Below are positions 14,244 to 21,654 of a DNA stretch of 49,694 bases, piece after piece. The notes beneath the pieces were generated by a model that saw only the letters and a list, made by a program, of their open reading frames with translations, had not been told where the DNA came from and did no database searches. A program made the translations under genes and the position numbers. Positions within the stretch are counted from its first letter, which is position 1; the number at the start of each line of letters is the position of its first letter. Source of the stretch: an uncultured Eubacteriales bacterium (GTDB lineage: Bacteria > Bacillota > Clostridia > Oscillospirales > CAG-272); the NCBI GenBank assembly GCA_934365155.1, contig CAKRMZ010000007.1, positions 1 to 49,694 of the forward strand. The letters run 5' to 3'.

Positions 14244-14365
14244 AGTTGTAGAAGTTCGAATAAAAATTTGAATATATCGTATTAGAGAGCTTAATAACGG
14301 TTTCCCTTATTAACTTGATTATATGGGAATATCGGAACAAAAAATAATAAAAGGAGATTAATTTA

Positions 14366-15262
14366 TTGGATGTAAAAAAATTAGATTCCCCTGTTTCTGT
14401 TTCTGATTCTGCTCTTGTTCGCTTTACAGAAATGGGCCACATTGCGGAAATTATGTTTTCCGAAAGGCGTTCTCGCGGTGGCTACATTACCAAGATTGAC
14501 AAAGACCACTATGTAGACAATAGAACTGGAGAATTAAAGAAATTTCAGCATTTTGAAAACCGTGCGCAGGATTTGTCGAATGTTGCAAAGTCTCTTGCTC
14601 AAGGTCGGAACATTCTAAATACAAATATTACAGATGTTTCATGCTGTCGTTGGGTCACTTTTACATACGCTGAGAACATGACAGACCCTAATAAGTTGGC
14701 AAGTGATTTTAAGCATTTCAATAAACGCTGTCGGTCAATATTCGGACCTTATGAATATATTACCGCAGCAGAACCGCAAGCTCGTGGAGCATGGCATTTA
14801 CATTGTGTTTTTATCTTTTCTGGAAAAGCGCCGTACATGGACAATAAAATTGTTGCGGATTGCTGGAAACAAGGTTTTGTTAAAGTACAATCACTTGATA
14901 ATGTGGATAATGTTGGTGCATATCTAACAGCGTATTTAGGTGATATGGAGCTTTCAGAGGCTGCAGGAATACCTTGCTCCAGAGGTATAAAAGAGGTTGA
15001 ATTTGAGGACGAAAACGGCTTAAAGCAGACTAAGAAATATATGAAAGGAGCTCGGCTTTATATGTACCCACCTGGCTTCCATATTTTTCGATGGAGTAAA
15101 GGAATAAAAAAACCTACAGTTTCGCTTTTGCCATATGAAAAAGCAAAAGAAAAGGTTAGTGCTGCCACACTAACCTATTCAAAAACTGTTGTTCTTGAAG
15201 ATTCTCAAAGCGACTTCAAGAATACCTTACAGTACGAATACTATAATAGCATGAGAAAATAA
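14366..15262 (+). CDS. Rolling-circle replication initiator, HUH endonuclease (copy A)
   Basis: 298 aa. HUH-type Rep: motif 1 around residues 96-102 (WVTFTYA), the metal-binding HUH as HLH at residues 144-146 (GAWHLHCVFIF), and motif 3 with two tyrosines Y186 and Y190 (VGAYLTAYLGD). The order and spacing fit replication-associated proteins of the phage-G2P/plasmid Rep type, which nick one strand and stay bound through tyrosine. Start is TTG at 14366 with AAGGAG 9 nt upstream; the ATG overlapping it at 14370 is out of frame. It is followed after 24 nt by the integrase, probably on one transcript. With no separate relaxase, this Rep might also support mobilisation (inference). Confidence 0.86.
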   Translation: MDVKKLDSPVSVSDSALVRFTEMGHIAEIMFSERRSRGGYITKIDKDHYVDNRTGELKKFQHFENRAQDLSNVAKSLAQGRNILNTNITDVSCCRWVTFTYAENMTDPNKLASDFKHFNKRCRSIFGPYEYITAAEPQARGAWHLHCVFIFSGKAPYMDNKIVADCWKQGFVKVQSLDNVDNVGAYLTAYLGDMELSEAAGIPCSRGIKEVEFEDENGLKQTKKYMKGARLYMYPPGFHIFRWSKGIKKPTVSLLPYEKAKEKVSAATLTYSKTVVLEDSQSDFKNTLQYEYYNSMRK

Positions 15263-15286
15263 GTTTTGTCAAATATATATTGAATT

Positions 15287-16225
15287 ATGAAAACATCTGA
15301 CTTTTTTAAAGAGTGGCTTAATGATGAACGGTATGAGCTTCAGTTATCTACATATGAAGCATATACAGTATATATAAACTGTCATATAATACCTTACTTT
15401 GAGAAGCATGCCCCTGTATTAGAAGAACTTACCGCACGGGACATCAAAGACTATATAAATTATATAAAAGTTTCCGGCAGGCATGACGGTAAAAAAGGCG
15501 GTTTGTCTCATGCTTCTGTAAAGAAACATCTCAGCGTTATAAAACAGGCTTTAAATGAAGCGGTTATTTTAGGTTATATAAATAATAATCCTGCACTTTC
15601 CATTAAGCTCAAACGGGAACGTACTATTTATAGTCCTAAAACGGTCATGCTAACGGCTGAGGATGCTCAAAAGCTTATTGATTGCTTTAAAGGGCATATT
15701 CTTTACCCTGCTGTTGTTCTTGCGTTATGCTACGGTTTACGGCGTTCTGAGGTGCTTGGTCTTCGTTGGTCTGCTATTGACTTTGAACATAATGAACTGA
15801 GAATTGAACATACTGTTGTTAAAAACCTAACCATAGAAGCGAAAGACTGTACTAAAACAGCATGTAGTAAAGCTGTATATCAATTGTTTCCTGAGGTTAG
15901 GGAAATGCTTTTGAAACTGAAAGCCACTGCACCTAAAAACAGTGAATACATTTTGGTATGGCCTGACGGTCGTATGCTGCGCCCTGACTTCATCACAAAA
16001 TCTTTTCAAAAACATCTTGTTAAAAGCGGTTTGCCTAAAATGCGTTTTCATGACTTACGTCACAGTACCGCAAGCATACTGTTTGATAGGGGATTGGAAC
16101 TTGAAAATGTAAAGAATTGGCTTCGACACAGTGACATTGAAACCACCTCTAATATATATTTACATTATGGTAGAGGTCGAAATAAGCTTGCATATTCTGC
16201 AATAAACGGCATGTTCAAAATATGA
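15287..16225 (+). CDS. Tyrosine recombinase/integrase (copy A)
   Basis: 312 aa phage-type integrase. An N-terminal SAM-like core-binding domain covers residues 1-100. The catalytic domain has the conserved pieces R152 (CYGLRRSEVLGLRW), H255-x-x-R258 (FHDLRHSTA), H281 (WLRHSDIETT) and the likely nucleophile Y291 (NIYLHYG). It should integrate and excise the element at the tRNA-Pro 3' half. No clear Shine-Dalgarno lies before ATG 15287, so expression may be low or coupled to rep 24 nt upstream. The stop lies 18 nt from the next att repeat, the usual position for an integrase. Confidence 0.93.
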   Translation: MKTSDFFKEWLNDERYELQLSTYEAYTVYINCHIIPYFEKHAPVLEELTARDIKDYINYIKVSGRHDGKKGGLSHASVKKHLSVIKQALNEAVILGYINNNPALSIKLKRERTIYSPKTVMLTAEDAQKLIDCFKGHILYPAVVLALCYGLRRSEVLGLRWSAIDFEHNELRIEHTVVKNLTIEAKDCTKTACSKAVYQLFPEVREMLLKLKATAPKNSEYILVWPDGRMLRPDFITKSFQKHLVKSGLPKMRFHDLRHSTASILFDRGLELENVKNWLRHSDIETTSNIYLHYGRGRNKLAYSAINGMFKI

Positions 16226-16229
16226 AAAA

Positions 16230-16262
16230 AAGCCCTACAGCACAATGCTTTGTAGGACTTTT
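16230..16262 (+). terminator. Integrase terminator spanning the copy A/B junction
   Basis: AGCCCTACA pairs with TGTAGGACT (one G-U), followed by TTTTTATTT. The left arm belongs to the element and the right arm lies inside the att repeat, so the hairpin is complete at the circle junction and at the copy A/B and copy B/tRNA borders, but not at the outer left border, where the host base sequence lacks the left arm. Confidence 0.75.
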
Positions 16263-16314
16263 TATTTATGGTCTGAGTGACAAGACTTGAACTTGCGGCC
16301 TCTACCACCCCAAG
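16244..16314. repeat. Attachment-site direct repeat 2 of 3 (junction of the tandem copies)
   Basis: Identical to repeat 1, offset 3,004 bp. It contains a 46-nt tRNA-Pro 3' half at 16269-16314 with no matching 5' half, so it does not encode a tRNA. It is equivalent to the attP of the circular form. Confidence 0.93.
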
Positions 16315-16444
16315 AAAGAAAAACTTCTAAAATATAATAAAATATCGACCGTTTGCGCATTGCGCTTGCGGTCGATTTCTGTTTTCTCACAAGACTGTAT
16401 TTTTCTTTATCCTTGTTATAGATCGCTATATAAGCATTTGTATG

Positions 16445-16604
16445 TATTGAGGGGAGCAGGCAAAAGGGAATAGCAACAAGTGAACAAGTTGCACCCCTCG
16501 GCCGCAAGCGAAGTCTTGCAGAGGGGACATGCAATGCAGTGAGCGCAGTTAGATATTCACTTTTGAGAGAGCACGCAGCTGCGTGCACGCTTCCTCTCTC
16601 GCAC
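16445..16604. other. Candidate replication origin region (copy B)
   Basis: Same GC-rich hairpin cluster as 13441-13600, with the palindrome GCACGCAGCTGCGTGC at 16571-16586. Two identical origins on one chromosome in direct orientation would let a rolling-circle initiator release exactly one unit. Confidence 0.45.
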
Positions 16605-16656
16605 TGCTCCGGAGGCTCAATGCATATAAATGCGATTCAAACGCACAGTTTAATAG

Positions 16657-17055
16657 TTAATTATCTAATAATTTTTTAATAGCCGATAACTTTTGTGATA
16701 GGTCACTTTCACTTTCTGCTGTTGGCTTTTTATTTATATCATCTGTTATTCCTAAAATGTAGTCGGCTGATACGTTATATTGTTCGCATATTCTGACAAT
16801 TACTTCAGCAGGAAAATCGTGTCTCCCTTTTTCATATCCGCAATATGTTGAGACAACAACTTTTAATGTTTTTGAAAATTCGTTTTGACTGTATCCATTT
16901 TTCTTTCTTACTTTTATAACTCTTTCGGCTATAATTTGTCTTCTTTTTTGCTGTGCTAATGATAAGTCATAGCCGCTTTTTGCTACTTCCTTTAATGTAC
17001 CTACTGACAGGTCGCCTTTTTCAGGTATTAGATTCCCGTTTTTATCTTCCTTCAC
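16657..17055 (-). CDS. XRE-family repressor of the mini-element (copy B)
   Basis: Identical in translation to the copy A gene: GTG start, helix-turn-helix in the middle third, and autoregulatory palindrome at 17075-17092. Two active copies would double repressor dosage. Confidence 0.85.
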   Translation of the reverse strand: MKEDKNGNLIPEKGDLSVGTLKEVAKSGYDLSLAQQKRRQIIAERVIKVRKKNGYSQNEFSKTLKVVVSTYCGYEKGRHDFPAEVIVRICEQYNVSADYILGITDDINKKPTAESESDLSQKLSAIKKLLDN

Positions 17056-17074
17056 GCTATCACCTCATCTGTTT

Positions 17075-17247
17075 GTTATAACTTATTATAACGCAAAACA
17101 TAATTTAAATCAATCCTTTTTATCCGAAAATCGTATCAAATTATTAGTTACTCAAATAAAAACCAGAAACTCCAAAATAAAAAAATTTAAAAAAATTCCA
17201 GAAACTCCAATTTAGGTATTGACAAATAGAATTTTTTAGTTTATTAT
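17075..17247. promoter_or_regulatory. Divergent xre/rep control region (copy B)
   Basis: Carries the xre promoter (minus; -10 17090-17085, -35 17113-17108), the GTTATAA/TTATAAC operator, the two CCAGAAACTCCAA repeats (17163-17175, 17198-17210) and the rep promoter TTGACA (17219-17224)/TATTAT (17242-17247). Confidence 0.66.
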
Positions 17248-17369
17248 AGTTGTAGAAGTTCGAATAAAAATTTGAATATATCGTATTAGAGAGCTTAATA
17301 ACGGTTTCCCTTATTAACTTGATTATATGGGAATATCGGAACAAAAAATAATAAAAGGAGATTAATTTA

Positions 17370-18266
17370 TTGGATGTAAAAAAATTAGATTCCCCTGTTT
17401 CTGTTTCTGATTCTGCTCTTGTTCGCTTTACAGAAATGGGCCACATTGCGGAAATTATGTTTTCCGAAAGGCGTTCTCGCGGTGGCTACATTACCAAGAT
17501 TGACAAAGACCACTATGTAGACAATAGAACTGGAGAATTAAAGAAATTTCAGCATTTTGAAAACCGTGCGCAGGATTTGTCGAATGTTGCAAAGTCTCTT
17601 GCTCAAGGTCGGAACATTCTAAATACAAATATTACAGATGTTTCATGCTGTCGTTGGGTCACTTTTACATACGCTGAGAACATGACAGACCCTAATAAGT
17701 TGGCAAGTGATTTTAAGCATTTCAATAAACGCTGTCGGTCAATATTCGGACCTTATGAATATATTACCGCAGCAGAACCGCAAGCTCGTGGAGCATGGCA
17801 TTTACATTGTGTTTTTATCTTTTCTGGAAAAGCGCCGTACATGGACAATAAAATTGTTGCGGATTGCTGGAAACAAGGTTTTGTTAAAGTACAATCACTT
17901 GATAATGTGGATAATGTTGGTGCATATCTAACAGCGTATTTAGGTGATATGGAGCTTTCAGAGGCTGCAGGAATACCTTGCTCCAGAGGTATAAAAGAGG
18001 TTGAATTTGAGGACGAAAACGGCTTAAAGCAGACTAAGAAATATATGAAAGGAGCTCGGCTTTATATGTACCCACCTGGCTTCCATATTTTTCGATGGAG
18101 TAAAGGAATAAAAAAACCTACAGTTTCGCTTTTGCCATATGAAAAAGCAAAAGAAAAGGTTAGTGCTGCCACACTAACCTATTCAAAAACTGTTGTTCTT
18201 GAAGATTCTCAAAGCGACTTCAAGAATACCTTACAGTACGAATACTATAATAGCATGAGAAAATAA
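17370..18266 (+). CDS. Rolling-circle replication initiator, HUH endonuclease (copy B)
   Basis: Translation identical to the copy A Rep: TTG start with AAGGAG, HLH at residues 144-146 and the Y186/Y190 pair. No divergence between copies, which argues for a recent duplication or ongoing replacement. Confidence 0.86.
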   Translation: MDVKKLDSPVSVSDSALVRFTEMGHIAEIMFSERRSRGGYITKIDKDHYVDNRTGELKKFQHFENRAQDLSNVAKSLAQGRNILNTNITDVSCCRWVTFTYAENMTDPNKLASDFKHFNKRCRSIFGPYEYITAAEPQARGAWHLHCVFIFSGKAPYMDNKIVADCWKQGFVKVQSLDNVDNVGAYLTAYLGDMELSEAAGIPCSRGIKEVEFEDENGLKQTKKYMKGARLYMYPPGFHIFRWSKGIKKPTVSLLPYEKAKEKVSAATLTYSKTVVLEDSQSDFKNTLQYEYYNSMRK

Positions 18267-18290
18267 GTTTTGTCAAATATATATTGAATT

Positions 18291-19229
18291 ATGAAAACAT
18301 CTGACTTTTTTAAAGAGTGGCTTAATGATGAACGGTATGAGCTTCAGTTATCTACATATGAAGCATATACAGTATATATAAACTGTCATATAATACCTTA
18401 CTTTGAGAAGCATGCCCCTGTATTAGAAGAACTTACCGCACGGGACATCAAAGACTATATAAATTATATAAAAGTTTCCGGCAGGCATGACGGTAAAAAA
18501 GGCGGTTTGTCTCATGCTTCTGTAAAGAAACATCTCAGCGTTATAAAACAGGCTTTAAATGAAGCGGTTATTTTAGGTTATATAAATAATAATCCTGCAC
18601 TTTCCATTAAGCTCAAACGGGAACGTACTATTTATAGTCCTAAAACGGTCATGCTAACGGCTGAGGATGCTCAAAAGCTTATTGATTGCTTTAAAGGGCA
18701 TATTCTTTACCCTGCTGTTGTTCTTGCGTTATGCTACGGTTTACGGCGTTCTGAGGTGCTTGGTCTTCGTTGGTCTGCTATTGACTTTGAACATAATGAA
18801 CTGAGAATTGAACATACTGTTGTTAAAAACCTAACCATAGAAGCGAAAGACTGTACTAAAACAGCATGTAGTAAAGCTGTATATCAATTGTTTCCTGAGG
18901 TTAGGGAAATGCTTTTGAAACTGAAAGCCACTGCACCTAAAAACAGTGAATACATTTTGGTATGGCCTGACGGTCGTATGCTGCGCCCTGACTTCATCAC
19001 AAAATCTTTTCAAAAACATCTTGTTAAAAGCGGTTTGCCTAAAATGCGTTTTCATGACTTACGTCACAGTACCGCAAGCATACTGTTTGATAGGGGATTG
19101 GAACTTGAAAATGTAAAGAATTGGCTTCGACACAGTGACATTGAAACCACCTCTAATATATATTTACATTATGGTAGAGGTCGAAATAAGCTTGCATATT
19201 CTGCAATAAACGGCATGTTCAAAATATGA
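18291..19229 (+). CDS. Tyrosine recombinase/integrase (copy B)
   Basis: Translation identical to the copy A integrase, with R152, H255/R258, H281 and Y291 present. Its 3' end runs into the att repeat that joins the tRNA-Pro gene. Confidence 0.93.
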   Translation: MKTSDFFKEWLNDERYELQLSTYEAYTVYINCHIIPYFEKHAPVLEELTARDIKDYINYIKVSGRHDGKKGGLSHASVKKHLSVIKQALNEAVILGYINNNPALSIKLKRERTIYSPKTVMLTAEDAQKLIDCFKGHILYPAVVLALCYGLRRSEVLGLRWSAIDFEHNELRIEHTVVKNLTIEAKDCTKTACSKAVYQLFPEVREMLLKLKATAPKNSEYILVWPDGRMLRPDFITKSFQKHLVKSGLPKMRFHDLRHSTASILFDRGLELENVKNWLRHSDIETTSNIYLHYGRGRNKLAYSAINGMFKI

Positions 19230-19233
19230 AAAA

Positions 19234-19266
19234 AAGCCCTACAGCACAATGCTTTGTAGGACTTTT
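19234..19266 (+). terminator. Integrase terminator at the copy B/tRNA border
   Basis: Same AGCCCTACA/TGTAGGACT hairpin and T tract as at 16230-16262. On the minus strand it lies just beyond the tRNA-Pro 3' end and may also end the tRNA transcript. Confidence 0.7.
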
Positions 19267-19318
19267 TATTTATGGTCTGAGTGACAAGACTTGAACTTGC
19301 GGCCTCTACCACCCCAAG
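19248..19318. repeat. Attachment-site direct repeat 3 of 3 (within tRNA-Pro)
   Basis: Identical to repeats 1 and 2, but here continuous with the 5' half of the tRNA. Identity ends after CCCCAAG, in the anticodon loop, which places the crossover within or 3' of the anticodon. Confidence 0.93.
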
Positions 19319-19348
19319 GTAGCGCGCTACCAACTGCGCCACACCCAG
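19273..19348 (-). tRNA. tRNA-Pro (anticodon TGG), integration target of the mini-element
   Basis: Complete 76-nt tRNA on the minus strand. The acceptor CTGGGTG pairs with CACTCAG (one G-U), followed by A and an encoded CCA. The anticodon loop CTTGGGG within CTACC-TTGGGGT-GGTAG gives TGG, reading Pro CCA. The T-arm GTTCAAGTC is conserved. Its 5' half is host sequence; its 3' half lies in att repeat 3, so insertion recreated an intact tRNA and displaced partial 3' halves to 13265-13310 and 16269-16314. Confidence 0.95.
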
Positions 19349-19372
19349 ATATCCTTTGAACGGACATTCTGT

Positions 19373-19401
19373 ATTCTATCATGTTTTTCGGTTCAAGTCA
19401 A
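19373..19401 (-). promoter_or_regulatory. Promoter of tRNA-Pro
   Basis: On the minus strand TTGACT (19401-19396), 17 nt, TAGAAT (19378-19373), about 25 nt upstream of the tRNA 5' end. The rest of the stretch up to 19644 is AT-rich, with one AT-only hairpin (19400-19420) and no gene that I can support. Confidence 0.82.
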
Positions 19402-19644
19402 GATTTTTCAAAAAAATCTTTTTTATTCCCCCTCAGAATAAAGAAAACGGAACTGAATTTTTAACGGATATGTTATTTTCGTTAAAAAAATTGCTAAAAC
19501 TTACTGATCCTTGGATATATATGACGGAGCTCGGGAACGGTTCTTGCATTTCTTGTCAGAATGCTTGTTTTCCTTAGAGTTTTCCAATGCATATCAAATT
19601 GTCTGAAATCATATATTTTAGCAATGAAAGGGAGGGGTTTGGAG

Positions 19645-19989
19645 TTGATTCGTAATAAGCGATCATTGCTGCCGATGCGACGGCGCCGAATTACTTTTTC
19701 GACTGTTCCGGTTGCCGTCGGCCGAAAAAAGCGCTGTGAAAGAAAGAATAGCAATAACGAACTAAACAGGAAAAATACGGAACTTCGCAGCGCTGTGGTC
19801 ACGGCGGTATTATCGGTTATACTGTTTGCAAACGGTTTTCAGGCGATTTTCGGTCGAGAAAAGGCGGTTGATGCCTTTGCTCCGATTCGTGAAATTCACG
19901 AGTATTTTGATGAAACCGTGCGGGAAAATGATGCAGCCGCGGCTTTCTTTTGGGGCGGGAGTCATGATCAACAGCCTCATTTTAGCTGA
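19645..19989 (+). CDS. Small basic single-span membrane protein upstream of the S2P protease
   Basis: About 114 aa, not recognised. A very basic N-terminal segment (MRRRRITFSTVPVAVGRKKR, then ERKNSNNELNRKN), one membrane helix (SAVVTAVLSVILFANGFQ) and a short acidic tail (REIHEYFDETVRENDAA). TTG 19645 is favoured because GGGAGG lies 9-10 nt upstream; ATG 19624 is possible. The gene sits 15 nt before a SpoIVFB-like protease, where spore formers often have SpoIVFA, its inhibitor and anchor. This one lacks the LytM/M23 domain expected of SpoIVFA, so it may be a reduced partner or unrelated. Confidence 0.6.
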   Translation: MIRNKRSLLPMRRRRITFSTVPVAVGRKKRCERKNSNNELNRKNTELRSAVVTAVLSVILFANGFQAIFGREKAVDAFAPIREIHEYFDETVRENDAAAAFFWGGSHDQQPHFS

Positions 19990-20004
19990 GAGTCGGGGGA
20001 GTTT

Positions 20005-20592
20005 GTGTATATTTCAGTAAGCAAGCATATCCGATTGAGCATTGATACCTTGCTGTGTATCGCCGTTCTGCCGTTTTGCGGAATTACAAAATCATTTTTA
20101 ATTTTGTTTTGCGCGGCGGCGCTACACGAGGCGGGACATATTGCGGCGATTTATGCCTGCGGCGCTGCAATCGACTGTGTCACTCTGACTCCGGCCGGAG
20201 TGGATATTCGTTTGCGCGGGGAAGTGGAAGATCGGTTTGCTGCTGTAATTTTATTTTGCGGTCCGATGGGTAATATGCTTTCTGCTTTTGTCGCATGGCT
20301 TTTTTTACGTGAATATGGGTATTCGTCGGATGGATTGTTCTTTTGTATTTCCTCGTTTGTATTTGCCGTATTTAATCTTTTGCCGATTGGAGGACTGGAC
20401 GGCGGCTCGATTTTAAAAATTTTTTTAAGCCGCAGAAAATGCCCGTCCGAGGTTTTGCGCATATCCCGTATGATATCATTTGCAATATTATTGCCGATTT
20501 GGATTTTTGCGATGTGCATGCTGCTTGGCGGAAAAGAGAATATATCGTTGATTTCCGTTTGTATTTATCTTTTTTTCTGTGCGGTATGGTAA
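20005..20592 (+). CDS. Site-2 protease, M50 family (SpoIVFB-like)
   Basis: 195-aa intramembrane zinc protease. HEAGH at residues 41-45 gives two zinc His and the catalytic Glu; NLLPIGGLDGG at 124-134 gives the third ligand, Asp132. About five to six membrane helices, no PDZ domain, and compact length as in SpoIVFB, which cleaves pro-sigma-K in the mother cell. GTG start with GGGGGAG close upstream (only 4 nt). It is coupled to the small membrane protein before it. A sporulation role is inferred from family and size; related short M50 proteases with other substrates exist. Confidence 0.85.
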   Translation: MYISVSKHIRLSIDTLLCIAVLPFCGITKSFLILFCAAALHEAGHIAAIYACGAAIDCVTLTPAGVDIRLRGEVEDRFAAVILFCGPMGNMLSAFVAWLFLREYGYSSDGLFFCISSFVFAVFNLLPIGGLDGGSILKIFLSRRKCPSEVLRISRMISFAILLPIWIFAMCMLLGGKENISLISVCIYLFFCAVW

Positions 20593-20609
20593 TGATTTTG
20601 AAAAAATAA

Positions 20610-20727
20610 TTGCTTTTGCGGGAAGTTGATGGTATAATCTTTTCAGTAAGAAAGTTTCAAATCTCGCGATTTGAAACAGAGTCCTGAACATGTTGTATGA
20701 TAAATCGGCCGGGCACGCGGCCCTTTT
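20610..20727 (+). promoter_or_regulatory. Promoter and structured leader with premature terminator upstream of the glmU-like gene
   Basis: TTGCTT (20610-20615), 17 nt, TATAAT (20633-20638). The leader then forms a perfect 10-bp hairpin GTTTCAAATC/GATTTGAAAC with loop TCGC (20654-20677) and GGCCG/CGGCC (20707-20722) followed by CTTTTT. The second hairpin looks like an intrinsic terminator about 75 nt before the gene, so either transcription is attenuated or this is a short independent RNA. No known riboswitch class was recognised. Confidence 0.55.
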
Positions 20728-20797
20728 TGTGCTGTTTGCGTGAGAAGCGTATTTTTATCGGTTGAATTTTTAGATCATATTGGCGGAGGATATAATA

Positions 20798-21634
20798 ATG
20801 GGTGAATATGAAACATTAATTCCGGGAATCACCGGAGATACACTGCTTTGTTATGAAAAACTTTCCGTGTTGGCCGAACACTATAATCAAAACGGTCAAG
20901 GACACGGTTTGCTTGATTTTTTAGGTAAAAATGTTCAAACACGGGCGGAATATTTCGAAGCGGCGGAAGCATTTCGCCGTCGTGTGCTGCTTGACTTTGT
21001 TAATGCGGGAGTGGATTTTTCAAGCTTTGACGGTGTGGTGATTTCTCCGTTTGCTAAAATCGGTGCGGGAACGGTAATTCATGCTTCTACACAGATCAAG
21101 AGCGGCGTGTGCATCGGAGAGAACTGTGAAATCGGACCGATGAGTATCATAGAAGACAGCCGTGTAGGAAATCACTGCGTGCTGCTTGCTACACAGGTTT
21201 GCTGTTCGGTCATTGAGAATAATGTGAAAATAGGCCCGTTTTGTAATATCCGTCCGAATTGCCGGATTGAAAGCGGCGTAAAAATCGGAGATTTTGTTGA
21301 GGTCAAAAATTCAACGGTCGGCAAAGATACGCATGCATCTCATTTGACCTATATCGGAGACAGTGATGTCGGCGCGCGTGTTAACTTCGGTTGCGGTGTT
21401 GTTACGGTGAACTTTAATGGTAAGACCAAAGGACGCACGGTGATCGGAGACGATGTATTCGTAGGCTGCAATTCCAACTTGGTTGCACCGGTAACCATTG
21501 AAGACAATGCTTATATTGCGGCAGGCTCGACAATTACCGATAACGTACCGGAAAGTGCGCTCGGCATTGCCCGTTCCAGACAGACAAACATTCCCGAATG
21601 GGTAATAAAAAACAAAGATAGGATTAAAAAATAA
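20798..21634 (+). CDS. GlmU-like left-handed beta-helix acyltransferase lacking the uridylyltransferase domain
   Basis: 278 aa. After an ~70-aa helical N-terminal part (CYEKLSVLAEHYNQNGQGHG) comes a hexapeptide-repeat beta-helix matching the C-terminal half of GlmU: VEVKNSTVGKDTHASHLTYI with the catalytic His in SHLTYIGD, then VGARVNFGCGVVTVNFNG, VIGDDVFVGCNSNLVAPVTI and AAGSTITDNVP. The N-terminal nucleotidyltransferase with its GGxGTRM loop is absent. It occupies the glmU position before pth and mfd, but prs is missing. It may acetylate glucosamine-1-phosphate, with uridylylation done elsewhere, or act on another sugar. ATG 20798 is chosen: GGAGG lies 9 nt upstream, and the TTG at 20780 precedes that site. 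Confidence 0.8.
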   Translation: MGEYETLIPGITGDTLLCYEKLSVLAEHYNQNGQGHGLLDFLGKNVQTRAEYFEAAEAFRRRVLLDFVNAGVDFSSFDGVVISPFAKIGAGTVIHASTQIKSGVCIGENCEIGPMSIIEDSRVGNHCVLLATQVCCSVIENNVKIGPFCNIRPNCRIESGVKIGDFVEVKNSTVGKDTHASHLTYIGDSDVGARVNFGCGVVTVNFNGKTKGRTVIGDDVFVGCNSNLVAPVTIEDNAYIAAGSTITDNVPESALGIARSRQTNIPEWVIKNKDRIKK

Positions 21635-21654
21635 AGAGTTAAAAGAGGGATTTT

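Larger units (their letters stand above)
13240..16243 (+). mobile_element. Integrated 3,004-bp Rep/integrase mini-element, copy A
   Basis: One unit of a head-to-tail pair. Order: att repeat, structured non-coding region, xre (minus), divergent control region, rep (plus), int (plus), then the next att repeat. There are no conjugation, capsid, resistance or other cargo genes. AT content is visibly higher than in the flanking chromosome, which supports foreign origin. A HUH replication initiator with a site-specific integrase suggests an element that can excise as a circle, replicate by rolling circle and reintegrate at tRNA-Pro. Every coding and non-coding stretch I compared is identical to copy B at an offset of 3,004 bp. 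Confidence 0.88.
16244..19247 (+). mobile_element. Integrated 3,004-bp Rep/integrase mini-element, copy B
   Basis: Head-to-tail repeat of copy A with the same order of att, structured region, xre, rep and int. All protein translations are identical to copy A, and no base difference was noticed in the parts compared. This copy directly abuts the intact tRNA-Pro gene. Confidence 0.88.

Noticed and set aside
14140..14442. 100-aa minus-strand ORF across the rep start (also 17144-17446)
   Set aside because: Low-complexity Asn/Tyr/Phe translation of the AT-rich control region, overlapping rep antisense.
13240..19318. Possible prophage
   Set aside because: No capsid, terminase, tail or lysis genes; only xre, rep and int. 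A filamentous or micro-phage relic cannot be excluded, but no structural gene is present.
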